Source: Alphaproteobacteria bacterium (GTDB lineage Bacteria > Pseudomonadota > Alphaproteobacteria > Caulobacterales > Hyphomonadaceae). From it: 64,000 bases of DNA. The DNA lies in the NCBI GenBank assembly GCA_009909065.1, contig JAAANZ010000013.1, positions 1-64,000 on the forward strand, in the 5' to 3' direction. Shown here in pieces: positions 35,598-43,559 of the stretch. The position numbers were made by a program, and so were the translations under genes. Every line of letters begins with the position of its first letter. Within the stretch, counting starts at the first letter, position 1. The notes beneath the pieces were generated by a model. That model was not told the origin of the DNA. It saw only the letters and a program-made list of their open reading frames with translations, and ran no database searches.

Positions 35598-36410
35598 ATG
35601 GCCGCTTCGTTCGACATCACCGCCCAGCCCTATGCGCGCTTCAAATTCTCCCGCGAGGGCCGGGTGCTCACCGCCATCATCTCCGGAGCGAACCCGGTCA
35701 ATGGTGTCGACGGGCCGATGCATGACGAACTGGCGCAGGTCTTCACCGACCTTCAGCGCGACAGCCACAGCGACATCATCATCCTCACCGCGGAAGGGCG
35801 CGCCTTCTGCGCCGGGGGCGATTTCGACTGGTTCCAGCAGCAGATCGACGATCCGTCCAATTTCCGCGCCATCGCCTGGGATGCCAAGCGCATCGTCATG
35901 TCGATCCTCGAGATGGAAAAGCCGATCCTGTGCAAGCTCAACGGCGCGGCCGCCGGCCTCGGCGCGACGATTGCGCTGCTCTGCGACATCATCATCGCTG
36001 ACGAGGCCGCGAAGATCGGCGATCCGCATGTCAAGGTGGGCCTGGTCGCCGGCGATGGCGGCGCGCTGATCTGGCCGCAGCTCATCGGCTATGCCAAGGC
36101 CAAGGAACTGCTGATGACGGGTGACCTGCTCACCGCGCAGGAGGCGAAAGACCTCGGCCTGGTCAATTATGCCGTGCCGCAGGAACAATTGGATGCCAAA
36201 GTCGGCGAACTCGTCGCCAAGCTTCAGGGCAATCCGAAATGGGCCGTGCGCTGGACCAAATCCGTCACCAATATCCCGCTGCGCGCGCTGGCCGCCCAAC
36301 TCATGGACGCTTCGGTCGGCTGGGAGAGCGTGTCGAACGCGCTCGATGACCGCCGCGAGGCCGTGAAAGCGAGCATGGAGAAGCGCAAGCCGGACCTGAC
36401 GGGAAATTGA
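35598..36410 (+). CDS. Enoyl-CoA hydratase/isomerase family protein
   Basis: A 270-residue crotonase-fold protein of fatty-acid oxidation. The oxyanion-hole segments are ILTAEGRAFCAGGDFDWF (first Gly pair) and LNGAAAGLGATIALLCDIIIAD, and IGDPHVKVGLVAGDGGALIWP follows, where the catalytic Glu positions would be; in classical hydratases Glu sits at both helices, whereas here VGLVAGDGG shows Gly/Asp residues, so the exact reaction is open. Start ATG 35598 with GGGAGGAG. It precedes the vapBC-like module and then an acyl-CoA dehydrogenase. Confidence 0.88.
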   Translation: MAASFDITAQPYARFKFSREGRVLTAIISGANPVNGVDGPMHDELAQVFTDLQRDSHSDIIILTAEGRAFCAGGDFDWFQQQIDDPSNFRAIAWDAKRIVMSILEMEKPILCKLNGAAAGLGATIALLCDIIIADEAAKIGDPHVKVGLVAGDGGALIWPQLIGYAKAKELLMTGDLLTAQEAKDLGLVNYAVPQEQLDAKVGELVAKLQGNPKWAVRWTKSVTNIPLRALAAQLMDASVGWESVSNALDDRREAVKASMEKRKPDLTGN

Positions 36411-36452
36411 CGGCGCGGAGGATTGGTATTACTTTTAGTGTATGAGTAATAC
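36407..36452 (+). promoter_or_regulatory. Candidate leaderless promoter and dyad operator of the antitoxin gene
   Basis: TTGACG (36407-36412) and TACTTT (36430-36435) are 17 bases apart, which would start transcription at or next to the A of the antitoxin ATG (36442). GTATTACT (36426-36433) is the exact reverse complement of AGTAATAC (36445-36452), an 8-bp dyad with an 11-base spacer that spans the start codon. AbrB/MazE-type antitoxins often repress themselves through such sites. GGAGG at 36415-36421 is about 21 bases from the ATG, too far for a normal ribosome site. Confidence 0.5.
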
Positions 36453-36759
36453 TGAAGAAAAAGCGTACAAGCTCACGAGCAAGGGCCAGGTCACGATCCC
36501 CAGGGCGATCCGTGACGCCCTCGGACTCGACCCGGGCGACGCGGTAGAGTTCGAGATTGGCGAGGATGGCAAGGTGCAACTGCGCAGGGCTTTCGATGCG
36601 CAGGCCTTTCGCCGGGCCGCTGAGGCCGCGCGTGGCAAGGGCAGGAGCGGGATGAGCACCGATGAGCTCATGCGAATGACAAGGGGCGAGGACTGGCCGA
36701 GTTCGAAGGCCCCGCCGAACGGCAAGAGCCAATCGGAAAGCGATGAGAATGCCGCGTGA
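36442..36759 (+). CDS. vapB: AbrB/MazE-type (VapB) antitoxin
   Basis: A 105-residue protein whose first half is a SpoVT/AbrB swapped-hairpin DNA-binding domain: KLTSKGQVTIPRAIRDALGL then PGDAVEFEIGEDGKV. The C-terminal ~50 residues, including SGMSTDELMRMTRGEDW, are the probable toxin-binding tail. It should neutralise the downstream PIN toxin and repress its own promoter. The toxin's GTG start overlaps its stop by four bases (GTGA), the classical antitoxin-first arrangement. Confidence 0.88.
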   Translation: MSNTEEKAYKLTSKGQVTIPRAIRDALGLDPGDAVEFEIGEDGKVQLRRAFDAQAFRRAAEAARGKGRSGMSTDELMRMTRGEDWPSSKAPPNGKSQSESDENAA

Positions 36760-37154
36760 GCGTCCATGTCGATGCCAATATCCTGATCGATGTCTTGAGC
36801 GACGATCCGGTCTGGGCCGATTGGTCGCTGGATGCGCTGACGCGAAACGCGCCAAACGGCATCGCCTGCAATCCGGTTGTTTATGCTGAAGTCTCTGTCG
36901 AATTCGATACGCACGAAGATCTCAACCGGTGGTTCGACGGGTTGGGGATGGCGGTCATGAATGTGCCGCGCGCCGCCTTGTTCCTCGCCGCGAAAGCTCA
37001 CATCCAGTATCGCCGTCGTGGCGGGCTGAAGACATCAACCCTCCCCGATTTCTTCATCGGAGCGCATGCGATGGTCGCCGGTGCTCCGCTTCTTACGCGT
37101 GACCCGGCCCGGTTTCGCACCTATTTCCCTGACCTGGAGCTGATTGCCCCATGA
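36756..37154 (+). CDS. vapC: PIN-domain ribonuclease toxin (VapC)
   Basis: A 132-residue PIN-domain toxin, expected to cleave RNA (tRNA or rRNA). The acidic magnesium site is visible: VDANILIDVL (Asp), VVYAEVSVEF (Glu), LPDFFIGAHAMV (Asp) and LTRDPARF (Asp). Start GTG at 36756 overlaps the antitoxin stop; its own stop overlaps the following acyl-CoA dehydrogenase start by four bases (ATGA). The PIN toxin is therefore translationally joined to metabolic genes on both sides. Confidence 0.9.
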   Translation: MSVHVDANILIDVLSDDPVWADWSLDALTRNAPNGIACNPVVYAEVSVEFDTHEDLNRWFDGLGMAVMNVPRAALFLAAKAHIQYRRRGGLKTSTLPDFFIGAHAMVAGAPLLTRDPARFRTYFPDLELIAP

Positions 37155-38317
37155 CCCAAACCTCATTCGCCCCCGAGCCTGACCATGTCAGCGAGATCCG
37201 GCGCCAGCTCACCCGCTGGGTCGGTGAGAAGATGCCGCGCGAAAAGCGCATCGCCTGGGACCGGGAGGCGACCTGGGACCGCGCGCTGTTCCGCGAGATC
37301 GCTGAAATGGGCCTTATTGGCCTCACCATCCCGGAAGAGTATGGCGGGGCCGGGCAGGACATCTATGCCGCCGCCGCCGTGATCGAGGAGCTTTGCCAGG
37401 GCGGGCCGACCATGGCCGGGCCCTATATCCATGCCGCTTTCTATGGCGCGATGAATATCGGCGAAAACGGCACTGAGGCGCAGAAACAGCACTATCTGCC
37501 AAAGCTCGCGCGCGGCGAGATCTTCTTCTGCTATGGCCTGTCAGAGCCCAATGTCGGCGGCGATCTGGCCAGTGTCGAAACCCGGGCCGAGCGCGAGGGC
37601 GATGAGATCATTGTCAACGGCGCGAAACGCTGGTGCACCGGCGCGGACTGGTCGGATTATGTCTATTGCCTCGTGCGCACCGGCCCGGCCGAGGAGAAGC
37701 GCAAGAACCTCTCATTCCTCGTCATCCCCACCGATGCGCCAGGCGTGTCGATGCAGCCGCTTCACCATGCCAATCTGCGCTACACCGAGTCGATGGATGT
37801 CTATTTCGACGATGTCCGCCTGCCCCTCGACGCGGTTGTCGGGGGCGAGGACCAGTGGAATCGCGGCTTCCGGATGCTGGCCGGCCGCGCGCTGGATGTC
37901 GAGAAGATCGAAATCACCGCCGTCGCCTATGGCATCGCCCGCGCCGCGCTGGAGGAAGCCTGGGCCTATGCGCAGGAACGCGTGCAGTTCGGCAAGCCGA
38001 TCGCCCAGCATCAGGCAATCCGCCACAAGTTGGTCACCGCGCGCACGAAGCTCGCCGCCTGCCGGCACATGCTCTATCACGGCGCCTGGCTTGCCAATGA
38101 GGGCCTGCGCTGCTCGCCGGAAACCTCCATGGCGAAACTCTTCGTCGCCGATACGGGGGTCGAGATCGCGCTCACCTGCCAGCAAGTGATGGGCGCCTAT
38201 GGCCTCTCGGATGCCTGGGACATGGAGCGCAATGTCCGCGACCTGCTCGGCATGCCGATTGTCGGCGGCTCGTCCGACATGCAGAAGAACAACCTCGCGG
38301 GCATGTGGCGGCTCTGA
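37151..38317 (+). CDS. Acyl-CoA dehydrogenase family protein
   Basis: A 388-residue FAD-dependent acyl-CoA dehydrogenase, catalysing alpha,beta-desaturation of acyl-CoA esters. FCYGLSEPNVGGDLASVETRA is the central flavin-binding segment, EIIVNGAKRWCTGA follows, and the C-terminal helical domain has ERVQFGKPIAQHQAIRHKL and a later QQVMGAYGLS with the adenine-binding region. The catalytic Glu is not certain by eye. Its start overlaps the toxin's stop (ATGA). Together with the upstream hydratase it suggests a beta-oxidation-like operon; the vapBC pair interrupts it. Confidence 0.92.
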   Translation: MTQTSFAPEPDHVSEIRRQLTRWVGEKMPREKRIAWDREATWDRALFREIAEMGLIGLTIPEEYGGAGQDIYAAAAVIEELCQGGPTMAGPYIHAAFYGAMNIGENGTEAQKQHYLPKLARGEIFFCYGLSEPNVGGDLASVETRAEREGDEIIVNGAKRWCTGADWSDYVYCLVRTGPAEEKRKNLSFLVIPTDAPGVSMQPLHHANLRYTESMDVYFDDVRLPLDAVVGGEDQWNRGFRMLAGRALDVEKIEITAVAYGIARAALEEAWAYAQERVQFGKPIAQHQAIRHKLVTARTKLAACRHMLYHGAWLANEGLRCSPETSMAKLFVADTGVEIALTCQQVMGAYGLSDAWDMERNVRDLLGMPIVGGSSDMQKNNLAGMWRL

Positions 38318-38353
38318 GAGCCGCGCACAGCCCGTGGGTGCGATGCGCAGGGA

Positions 38354-40522
38354 TCAGCCGCCGAACTGCCAGGACGCGGCGATCCTGAAATTGCGCCCGG
38401 GCTCGGAAACGCCTTCGAAAACGCGCTCATAATCTTCCTCGAACACATTGTCGACGCCGAGATCGAGACGCAGCCCCTCGGCCATGCCGGGCTGCCAGCT
38501 GGCATACAGGTCGAGCACCGAATACCCGTCCCGGCTTTCCACCACTGTCAGCGCCCCGTTCTCATCAAGGCCGCGCCGCTCGAAATCGCCGGCTAGCTGG
38601 ATGCGCGCGCCGAGGCGGGCGTCCCGCTCAGGCAGTCTGATGCCGAGATCGAAGGCCCAGCGGTCGGGTGTCAGCGCGCCGACATCGGCGCCTGTCGCGG
38701 TGTTGGTGCCCTCGATCGATCCGAAATTCGCCCGGGCATAAAAGCGCTCGGCATCATAGGCAAACTCCGCCTCGACGCCCTCGAGCTCGGCATTGTCCAC
38801 ATTGGCCGAATCGGTCGTTCCGGCGCTGCACGGGAAAAAGGCGGGCGGGGCGAAACATGTCGGATCGAAACCGAAATTGACGCGGAGGTCGATCAGGTCC
38901 TCTACCTCGCTTTCATAATAGGACAGCTTGCCCTGAAACCTGTCGCCATCGGTCAGGAGGTCATCGAAATCCAGCCCGAAGCCGAATTCCACCGTCGCGC
39001 TGGTTTCCGGCTCAAGGTTCGGATTGGGCACGAAATTATTGTTCACGAAGACGAATTCCCCCGCCTGCGGATCAAACAGGGTGGGATGGGGGACCGGGAA
39101 ATGAACGCCGTCGAGGTAAAGCTCGTTGATGGACGGCGCGCGGAAGCCTTCCGAATAGGAGCCGAAGATGCGCAGCCAGTCGCGCGGGGCGTAACTGGCG
39201 GCAAACCGCGGCGATATCTCGTCATCGCGGCTGGCATCGGCGTCGAGCGAGGCTTCGCTTTCGAATTCGTCATAGCGCGCGGCCGGGATGAGGATCAGGC
39301 GGCCCGGTAGACCGAGAGGGCGGTCAAGCTCGCCCTCGAGCTGGACAAAAACGCCCATGAATTCGGAGCGGCCATCGGGCACGCCGGCGCGCTCGCCGTC
39401 TGTCGATGTGCTATCGGTTCCGGTCTGCTCATCCTCATACCAGTCCCCGCCGAGCGTCAGCGTCATGGACGCCCCGGCGAGGTCGAACCGGGCTGCATTG
39501 CGCAGCGACAGGCCACGCGTCTCGATCTCGCGGACCGTCAGGCGTGATGTGGTCGGATCCAGCTCGTCCACCCCGGAGTCCGAACGATAGACGGTCAGCT
39601 GGCTCTCGATCAGGTCACTCGCCGGATCGAAATTCAGGCCTGCGCGCCAGGTCTCGGTCTCGATATCCTTCTCAACATCCCGGTCGAGCAGATCGTCGCC
39701 GGTCCCCAGCGTGCCCTGGCCATTGTTCGGCTCGACGGCGGAATTCGCGAAGCGCTGCCACGACAATTCGGCTGAAAGCGCGTCACTGATCTCGTAGCCG
39801 AGCTTGATCAGCCCGGTCCCGATCTCATCGTCGGAGGGCAGCTCCGCCCCCGATCCCAGCGTGATATCGCCGGAGTGGCGCAGCCCGAAACTCGCCAGTG
39901 CGTCCAGCCCGCCCTGCCGGCCGAAACCGGTCAGCGTGGCAAAACTCTCCTCATTGACGCTTTGATAGCCGCCACGGACACGCGCGCCCCAGCTTTCCCC
40001 GTCGCGCAAGAGGTCCTCGGCGTCCACCGTCTCGAAAGCGAGCACACCGCCCACGGCGCCGGACCCATACAGCGCCGAAGCCGGCCCGCGCACGACTTCC
40101 GCCGTTCCGACCAGTTCGGGATCCAGGAAGAAGCGACCATCATGGGCCGAAATGAAGGACTGGCGCGCGCCATCGAGCAGGATGAGGATATTCTCGCCCG
40201 ACAGGCCGCGAATGCTCGGCGCCTCGCCTGTTCGGCGCGGGCCGCCGGCAAAATCCACGCCGGGCACGTCACGCAGCATGTCGGAAGGCGCGCTGGGCGC
40301 GAATGTCTCGATGTCATCGCGGGAAATCACGCTGACCTGGCCGGGATAGTCGAAGACCGGGATCGGATTCGTGGTCGCATAAACGGTGACCGGATCTTCC
40401 CGGCGCTCCTTTTCGGCCCCGTTATCCTCTTCGGCTCCGGCCAGGCCGGCCGAAAGGGCCGCAAAGGACACGAGCAAGGCCGGGCAGCGGATCACGCCGC
40501 GGCAGGCAGACTTGGACGACAT
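38354..40522 (-). CDS. TonB-dependent receptor, probably heme/hemoglobin- or siderophore-type
   Basis: A 722-residue outer-membrane receptor. Signal peptide residues ~12-30 (LLVSFAALSAGLAGA), TonB-box-like EDPVTVYATT, a plug (~45-170) with FAPSAPSDMLRDVPGVDF, GLSGENILILLDGARQ and ASALYGSGAVGGVLAFETVD, and a barrel ending RNFRIAASWQFGG. The pattern is that of the hemoglobin/transferrin/lactoferrin receptor branch, used for iron or heme, though the ligand is not determined. No FRAP/NPNL heme-transport motif pair is certain: GFRAPSINELYLDG and NPNLEPETS do occur, as in many TonB receptors. AGGAGGG precedes the ATG at 40522. It is divergent from a DUF6607-like gene; a Fur-like palindrome lies in its promoter. 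Confidence 0.92.
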   Translation of the reverse strand: MSSKSACRGVIRCPALLVSFAALSAGLAGAEEDNGAEKERREDPVTVYATTNPIPVFDYPGQVSVISRDDIETFAPSAPSDMLRDVPGVDFAGGPRRTGEAPSIRGLSGENILILLDGARQSFISAHDGRFFLDPELVGTAEVVRGPASALYGSGAVGGVLAFETVDAEDLLRDGESWGARVRGGYQSVNEESFATLTGFGRQGGLDALASFGLRHSGDITLGSGAELPSDDEIGTGLIKLGYEISDALSAELSWQRFANSAVEPNNGQGTLGTGDDLLDRDVEKDIETETWRAGLNFDPASDLIESQLTVYRSDSGVDELDPTTSRLTVREIETRGLSLRNAARFDLAGASMTLTLGGDWYEDEQTGTDSTSTDGERAGVPDGRSEFMGVFVQLEGELDRPLGLPGRLILIPAARYDEFESEASLDADASRDDEISPRFAASYAPRDWLRIFGSYSEGFRAPSINELYLDGVHFPVPHPTLFDPQAGEFVFVNNNFVPNPNLEPETSATVEFGFGLDFDDLLTDGDRFQGKLSYYESEVEDLIDLRVNFGFDPTCFAPPAFFPCSAGTTDSANVDNAELEGVEAEFAYDAERFYARANFGSIEGTNTATGADVGALTPDRWAFDLGIRLPERDARLGARIQLAGDFERRGLDENGALTVVESRDGYSVLDLYASWQPGMAEGLRLDLGVDNVFEEDYERVFEGVSEPGRNFRIAASWQFGG

Positions 40523-40544
40523 TCGCTATTCCCTCCTGATATGA

Positions 40545-40565
40545 ATATGCAAATCATTCGCATAT
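40545..40565. promoter_or_regulatory. Fur/Irr-like palindromic operator in the divergent promoter
   Basis: ATATGCAAATCATTCGCATAT is a 21-bp palindrome with a single mismatched pair (centre at 40555); its core TGCAAATCATTCGCA closely matches the TGCAA-N-T-N-N-TTGCA-like consensus reported for alphaproteobacterial Fur. On the minus strand a TTGACG (40569-40574) lies just upstream of it, so a bound repressor would cover the receptor's promoter and leader. Iron control is inferred from the motif and the receptor type. Confidence 0.65.
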
Positions 40566-40667
40566 ATGCGTCAAGCAGATCTCCTTTGCGATTGCAAGTA
40601 AGAATCGTTCGCGTTATTAGACGGCGAGCCGGATGGATTGCGATAACAGCCCGAAAGGACGAGCGAG

Positions 40668-41726
40668 ATGAGATTTCACAGACCGATGAGCCCGGCCGCG
40701 CTGGCCGCCTGCGCGATCATGCTGGGCGCTTGCGCCAGCGCGCCGATGGGCCCGTCCGAACGGCCCGCCCCCAGTGCGCAAGCCGAGAGCGAGCGCGACA
40801 CCCGGGCGAGCTTCGAGCGCGACCGCAAAGCGATCCTCGCCATGGCGGGCGATTACAAGGTCACGTTCGATTTCACCGAGACGGTCCCCTTCATTGAGGG
40901 GTATGAGCTGAAGGAACCGAAACTGTCGGGCGGACATGAATCGGTCCGCGTGATCGAGGATCGCGGCGACTTCATTTCGCTGCAGCACATTCTCGTGGTC
41001 GGGCCCGAGGATGATCCGATCGTCGTCAAGCACTGGCGCCAGGACTGGCAGTACGAACCCGAAGAAGTGCTCGTCTTCATCGGCGGCAATGCCTGGCAGA
41101 CGCGACCTGTCGCCGGCGATGAGCGCCGCGGAGCCTGGTCGCAGACGGTTTACCAGGTCGATGATGCCCCGCGCTATGGCGGTGTGGCGCGCTGGACCTA
41201 TGAGGACGGCCTGGCCGAATGGGAGCCGGGCGCGGAATGGCGACCGCTGCCGCGCCGGGACATGACAACACGAGACGATTATCATGCCGTGGATGCGGTC
41301 AATCGCCATGTGATCACGCCCTGGGGCTGGGTGCATGAGCAGGACAATACCAAGCTCGTCCTGACCGGTGCGCCGACACCTCTGGTCCGCGAGGTCGGCG
41401 TGAACACCTATCGCGCGTTCGATGATTATCCCGTGGAGAGGGCCGAAGAGTATTGGCAAGCCACGAAGGATTACTGGGCGGGCGTGCGCGCCATCTGGGA
41501 CGGGATCGAAGCCGAGCATGAGCGCTTCGCGATCACCATCAAGGGCGAAACCGAAGCGCTCTACAATCCGCTGCTGGAACTGGCCGGCAAGGTCGAGGCC
41601 GGGGAGGTGGACACGCCGGCCGCGCTCGCGGAGGCGCGCGGGGTCATCGCCGAATTCGTCACGCCGGAAATCGGCACGCTTGCCGAACGTCTGCGTCCGA
41701 CCACGACCATCGCAAGCCTGGACTGA
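40668..41726 (+). CDS. DUF6607-like lipoprotein of an iron-associated locus
   Basis: A 352-residue predicted lipoprotein: signal SPAALAACAIMLGAC with lipobox LGAC (residue ~21). The body is conserved-looking, with AILAMAGDYKVTFDFTETV, GHESVRVIEDRGDFISLQH, IVVKHWRQDWQYEPEEVLVF and DDYHAVDAVNRHVITPWGWVHEQDN, a pattern I associate with DUF6607 proteins found beside TonB receptors; this family assignment is from memory and moderately certain. Several Trp and His residues (HWRQDW, HEQDN) could coordinate metal. The stop overlaps the DUF4198-like start by one base. Promoter lies in the shared divergent region. Confidence 0.7.
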   Translation: MRFHRPMSPAALAACAIMLGACASAPMGPSERPAPSAQAESERDTRASFERDRKAILAMAGDYKVTFDFTETVPFIEGYELKEPKLSGGHESVRVIEDRGDFISLQHILVVGPEDDPIVVKHWRQDWQYEPEEVLVFIGGNAWQTRPVAGDERRGAWSQTVYQVDDAPRYGGVARWTYEDGLAEWEPGAEWRPLPRRDMTTRDDYHAVDAVNRHVITPWGWVHEQDNTKLVLTGAPTPLVREVGVNTYRAFDDYPVERAEEYWQATKDYWAGVRAIWDGIEAEHERFAITIKGETEALYNPLLELAGKVEAGEVDTPAALAEARGVIAEFVTPEIGTLAERLRPTTTIASLD

Positions 41727-42529
41727 TGAGGCAGAGGCGTCTCGCGGCGATACTGGCTGGCGCCGTCGCCATGGCAACAGCCCCTGCCCATGGACATGCC
41801 GGATTCCTGCTACCGATCCTCGACAGGTCCGAGTCCAGCGGCGAGGTGATCCTGACCGCCAGTTTCAGCGACCGTTTCCCGCAGCCCGAGATTGCCCTTC
41901 ACTCGGATGCCTGGTCGATCATAACCCCGTCCGGCACGCGGACCACCTATGACGCCATCGCCTCGGATGAGGCCAAATCAGTCCTCCGCGCCAGGCTCGG
42001 CGACACCGGCACCTATCGGCTGTCAAGCGGCGAGCGGCTGGGCCGAAAGGGACTGGCGACGCGCATTGGCGGGCGGCTTGTCCGTGTGGGCCGGGACGGC
42101 ATGGCGCAGGACGAACTGAACGCCGATGCCGAGTTGTTCACGGCTCAAACGGCGACCGTGGCGGATGTCTATCTGGCGCGTGGAGCAGCTGGCGCCGGCT
42201 TTCCCGACACCCGGATCGCGCGGCTTGCGATCCGGCCGGGCGACAACCCGGCGCGCCTGGGCACCGGCGAAAGCCTTTCAATGAGGATCCTGTTCGATGA
42301 CGAGCCGCTCGCCGGTAAGTCGGTCACGGTCTTCACGCCTGGGGGGACGCGCAAGGAAGGTCTGCCCGAAACCTCACGCATGACAGATCATTCCGGCAGT
42401 CTGGTGCTGACACCGGCCAAACCGGGAGCACACCTTGTCATGGTGCGTCATCTCGCCATGGCCCCGGCAGGCGCACAGACCGATGTGCGCAGCTATACAA
42501 CCACGCTGACAGTGATTGTCGCCGAGTAA
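41726..42529 (+). CDS. DUF4198-like exported protein (NikK-type metal uptake component)
   Basis: A 267-residue exported protein. Signal AILAGAVAMATAPAHGHA leads to a mature start near HAGFLLPI, in which an N-terminal His is characteristic of DUF4198/NikK-type periplasmic proteins linked to nickel or cobalt import; the following beta-rich domain contains FSDRFPQPEIALHSDAWS, TGESLSMRILFDDEPLAGKSVTVFTPGG and SGSLVLTPAKPGAHLVMV, close to the family's Ig-like end. It overlaps the DUF6607-like gene by one base (TGATG), so both are translated together and form an operon divergent from the TonB receptor. Metal specificity is unknown. Confidence 0.75.
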   Translation: MRQRRLAAILAGAVAMATAPAHGHAGFLLPILDRSESSGEVILTASFSDRFPQPEIALHSDAWSIITPSGTRTTYDAIASDEAKSVLRARLGDTGTYRLSSGERLGRKGLATRIGGRLVRVGRDGMAQDELNADAELFTAQTATVADVYLARGAAGAGFPDTRIARLAIRPGDNPARLGTGESLSMRILFDDEPLAGKSVTVFTPGGTRKEGLPETSRMTDHSGSLVLTPAKPGAHLVMVRHLAMAPAGAQTDVRSYTTTLTVIVAE

Positions 42530-42555
42530 GAGGTCACGCGGGCCTTGTGCGCAGC

Positions 42556-43509
42556 TCAGTCCCGGTGACGCGAGTGGATGCGGCGCACCATGCCATCGGC
42601 GGACGTCATCACGAGGGTATCCGTATGGACATGGCCCGCCTCGCCGCGCACGCCGGTGAGAAGGTCGCCATCGGTCACGCCGGTCGCGCAGAAAACGGTT
42701 TCGCCCGAAGCCAACTCGTCGAGCCCGTATTTGCGGTCGTATTCCGTGATTCCGGCCCGCTCGGCGCGCCCACGCTCGGCCTCATTGCGAAACATAAGCC
42801 GGCCCTGCATCTGCCCGCCGACACATTTCAGCGCGGCCGCTGCCAGAACGCCCTCGGGCGCCCCGCCCTGTCCGATATAGAGATCGACGCCCGTGGCCGG
42901 GTCCGTGGTGTTGATAACCCCGGCGACATCGCCATCGGAGATCAGTTTGATGCGCGCACCCGCCTCGCGCAGGCTGGCGATGATGTCGGCATGGCGCGGA
43001 CGATCGAGGACGCAGGCCGTCATGTCGCTCACCGGCCTGCCCTTCGCATCGGCGAGGGCACGGATATTCTCTGCCGGGCTGCGGTCGAGATCGATCACGC
43101 CCTCATCATATCCCGGGCCGATGGCAATCTTGTCCATATAGGTGTCCGGGGCATGCAGGAGGCCGCCGCGCGGGGCAATGGCCAGCACGGCGAGCGCATT
43201 GGCCATGGCCTTCGCCGTCAGCGTCGTGCCCTCGAGCGGATCGAGGGCAATGTCGATTTCGGGGCCGTTCCGCGTGCCGACTTCCTCGCCGATATACAGC
43301 ATCGGGGCCTCGTCGCGCTCGCCTTCGCCGATGACGACACGGCCCTTGAAATCTATGGCGTTGAAGGCGTTTCGCATGGCGTCGACGGCGGCCTGGTCGG
43401 CCTTCTTTTCATCCCCGCGCCCGACCTGCTTGCTGGCCGCGAGCGCCGTGATTTCCGTGACCCGGACCATGGCATCGGCCAGGAGCGGGGTAAGCAGGCT
43501 GTCGGTCAT
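42556..43509 (-). CDS. glpX: Class II fructose-1,6-bisphosphatase
   Basis: A 317-residue cytosolic GlpX enzyme of gluconeogenesis that hydrolyses fructose 1,6-bisphosphate. VVIGEGERDEAPMLYIGE and IALDPLEGTTLTAKAM are the metal and substrate sites; GRPVSDMTACVLDRPRH, IKLISDGDVAGVINT and YIGQGGAPEGVLAAAALK are class-II segments. The ATG at 43509 follows GGGACAGAAAC. It lies downstream of hom (51 bases) in the same direction, an arrangement seen in many alphaproteobacteria, and converges on the DUF4198-like gene. Confidence 0.95.
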   Translation of the reverse strand: MTDSLLTPLLADAMVRVTEITALAASKQVGRGDEKKADQAAVDAMRNAFNAIDFKGRVVIGEGERDEAPMLYIGEEVGTRNGPEIDIALDPLEGTTLTAKAMANALAVLAIAPRGGLLHAPDTYMDKIAIGPGYDEGVIDLDRSPAENIRALADAKGRPVSDMTACVLDRPRHADIIASLREAGARIKLISDGDVAGVINTTDPATGVDLYIGQGGAPEGVLAAAALKCVGGQMQGRLMFRNEAERGRAERAGITEYDRKYGLDELASGETVFCATGVTDGDLLTGVRGEAGHVHTDTLVMTSADGMVRRIHSRHRD

Positions 43510-43559
43510 GTTTCTGTCCCTCCGCGCGGGACGTCTCCTGTCCGCGCCTTTCCACTGGT

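Noticed and set aside
42530-42555. A gene or terminator between the DUF4198-like gene and glpX
   Set aside because: The gap is only 26 bases and shows no hairpin or start codon with a usable frame.
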